Part shown: one piece after another, positions 63,191 through 64,000 of the stretch
Layout: every line of letters begins with the position of its first letter
Numbering within the stretch: the stretch's first letter is position 1
Assembly (NCBI GenBank): GCA_009699875.1
Contig: WLNI01000001.1
Coordinates: 558,001-622,000 of the forward strand
Reading direction: 5' to 3'
DNA: 64,000 bases
Source: Actinomycetota bacterium
GTDB lineage: Bacteria; Actinomycetota; Acidimicrobiia; Acidimicrobiales; RAAP-2
The notes under the pieces: generated by a model
What the model was told of the DNA's origin: nothing
Database searches by the model: none
Seen by the model: the letters and a program-made list of their open reading frames with translations, nothing else
Made by a program: the position numbers and the translations under genes

Positions 63191-63829
63191 CTACTTTGCG
63201 GCGTGTTTGCCGCGTGTACCTCTCTCTTTCTTAACAAGCTGATAGCGGTGATAGATGAACACCGCTATCGCGATCGCGATTACCGCTCCAACGACATAGC
63301 CAACCCAACTCACACCTTTGGTCCACTCCTCGTAGTGATCACTGAAGACATAGCCAAGGATGGTGAAAAGGGAGACCCAAACTGAAACCCCGAGGGTCGT
63401 AAAAATTCCAAATCGAACGGGCTGCATCTCTGCAACCCCGGCAGGAAGCGAGATCACCGAGCGGACAAGTGGGATCACTCGACCGACGAGCACGGCAACG
63501 TCGCCTCTTTTCTCAAACCACGCGTGTGCTTTGTCGAGATCTGTGTGAGTTAAGAAAACATACTTCCCCCATCGATCAACTACAGCCCGGCCTCCGGTTC
63601 TGCCAACGACGTAGGCGACAAAAGACCCCACAACTGAGCCGATGATCCCAATGACGATCACAAGCACAAGATTTAAAGGTTCATCACCACTTGAAGCCGC
63701 AAACGATGTCGAACACAAGGCCCCACCGAAGGCCAGTGTGACCTCGGAAGGAATTGGGAAACAAGCGGACTCAAGCACCGTCAGGACGAAGACGGCGATA
63801 TATCCATAGGTGATCAGATAGTGCTGCAT
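63191..63829 (-). CDS. DedA family membrane protein
   Basis: LESACFPIPSEVTLAFGG; GRVIPLVRSVISLPAGVAEM; ATG 63829 preferred over 63922. Confidence 0.87.
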   Translation of the reverse strand: MQHYLITYGYIAVFVLTVLESACFPIPSEVTLAFGGALCSTSFAASSGDEPLNLVLVIVIGIIGSVVGSFVAYVVGRTGGRAVVDRWGKYVFLTHTDLDKAHAWFEKRGDVAVLVGRVIPLVRSVISLPAGVAEMQPVRFGIFTTLGVSVWVSLFTILGYVFSDHYEEWTKGVSWVGYVVGAVIAIAIAVFIYHRYQLVKKERGTRGKHAAK

Positions 63830-63894
63830 CAAAACAGTCTCGCCGAAAAAGGCACTCTTGGGCAGTGATACTCCTGAAAACTCTTCAGCATCAA

Positions 63895-64000
63895 CTATTT
63901 TTGATGTTTTGGACACCACCACGTTGTCCGTCCACCAACGGTGTCACGGAAAAGTGCCTGACCATCTTTTGGACACGCCCCTCCAGGGTGCCGCTCGGCC
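63895..64000 (-). CDS. Fpg/Nei-family DNA glycosylase, C-terminal fragment (runs off the right edge)
   Basis: Hand translation: AERHPGGACPKDGQALFRDTVGGRTTWWCPKHQK*, matches the FpgNei zinc-finger pattern including GGRTT..CP. Confidence 0.75.
   Translation of the reverse strand, partial: AERHPGGACPKDGQALFRDTVGGRTTWWCPKHQK

Noticed and set aside
63907-63976. Direct repeat TTTTGGACAC (63907-63916 and 63967-63976) resembling insertion-sequence ends
   Set aside because: Both copies encode the Cys-Pro-Lys of the two zinc-finger knuckles in the Fpg/Nei C-terminus (TGT CCA AAA), so the coding frame explains them.

Overview
The window is a gene-dense, roughly 53% GC actinobacterial chromosome segment. 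The gene set (F420/LLM oxidoreductase, mycofactocin genes, actinobacterial Rho) would suit Acidimicrobiia, but that placement is inference. Most of it is housekeeping: the F1Fo ATP synthase operon, glyA/rpiB, prfA/prmC/yrdC/rpmE/rho, hom/thrC/lysA, cysH/cysDN, murA, glpX, argS, acnA, and two tRNAs (Ala-CGC, Arg-CCG). I saw no transposase, prophage, CRISPR array or rRNA. The points most worth a second look are: (1) the 490-bp intergenic region 4373-4862, which has a candidate ~300-nt structured RNA on the minus strand (four C(UUCG)G hairpins, a TTGACC-N17-CACAAT promoter) and, directly upstream of that promoter, an A/T tract plus five DnaA-box-like 9-mers; (2) a mycofactocin locus with a 39-aa mftA missing from the ORF track (C-terminus IDGMCGVY), mftB/C/E/F and two likely dependent dehydrogenases, but no mftD in its usual slot; (3) a CysH that keeps the CC pair but has CAST where the second Fe-S CxxC is expected; (4) a Coq4-like HDxxHx11E protein coupled to an acyl-CoA synthetase; (5) tandem palindromes between cysH and cysD; (6) a G9 tract at the Shine-Dalgarno position of an amino-acid permease. 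Partial genes cut by the window edges (LLM oxidoreductase at the left, Fpg/Nei glycosylase at the right) were recovered by hand translation.
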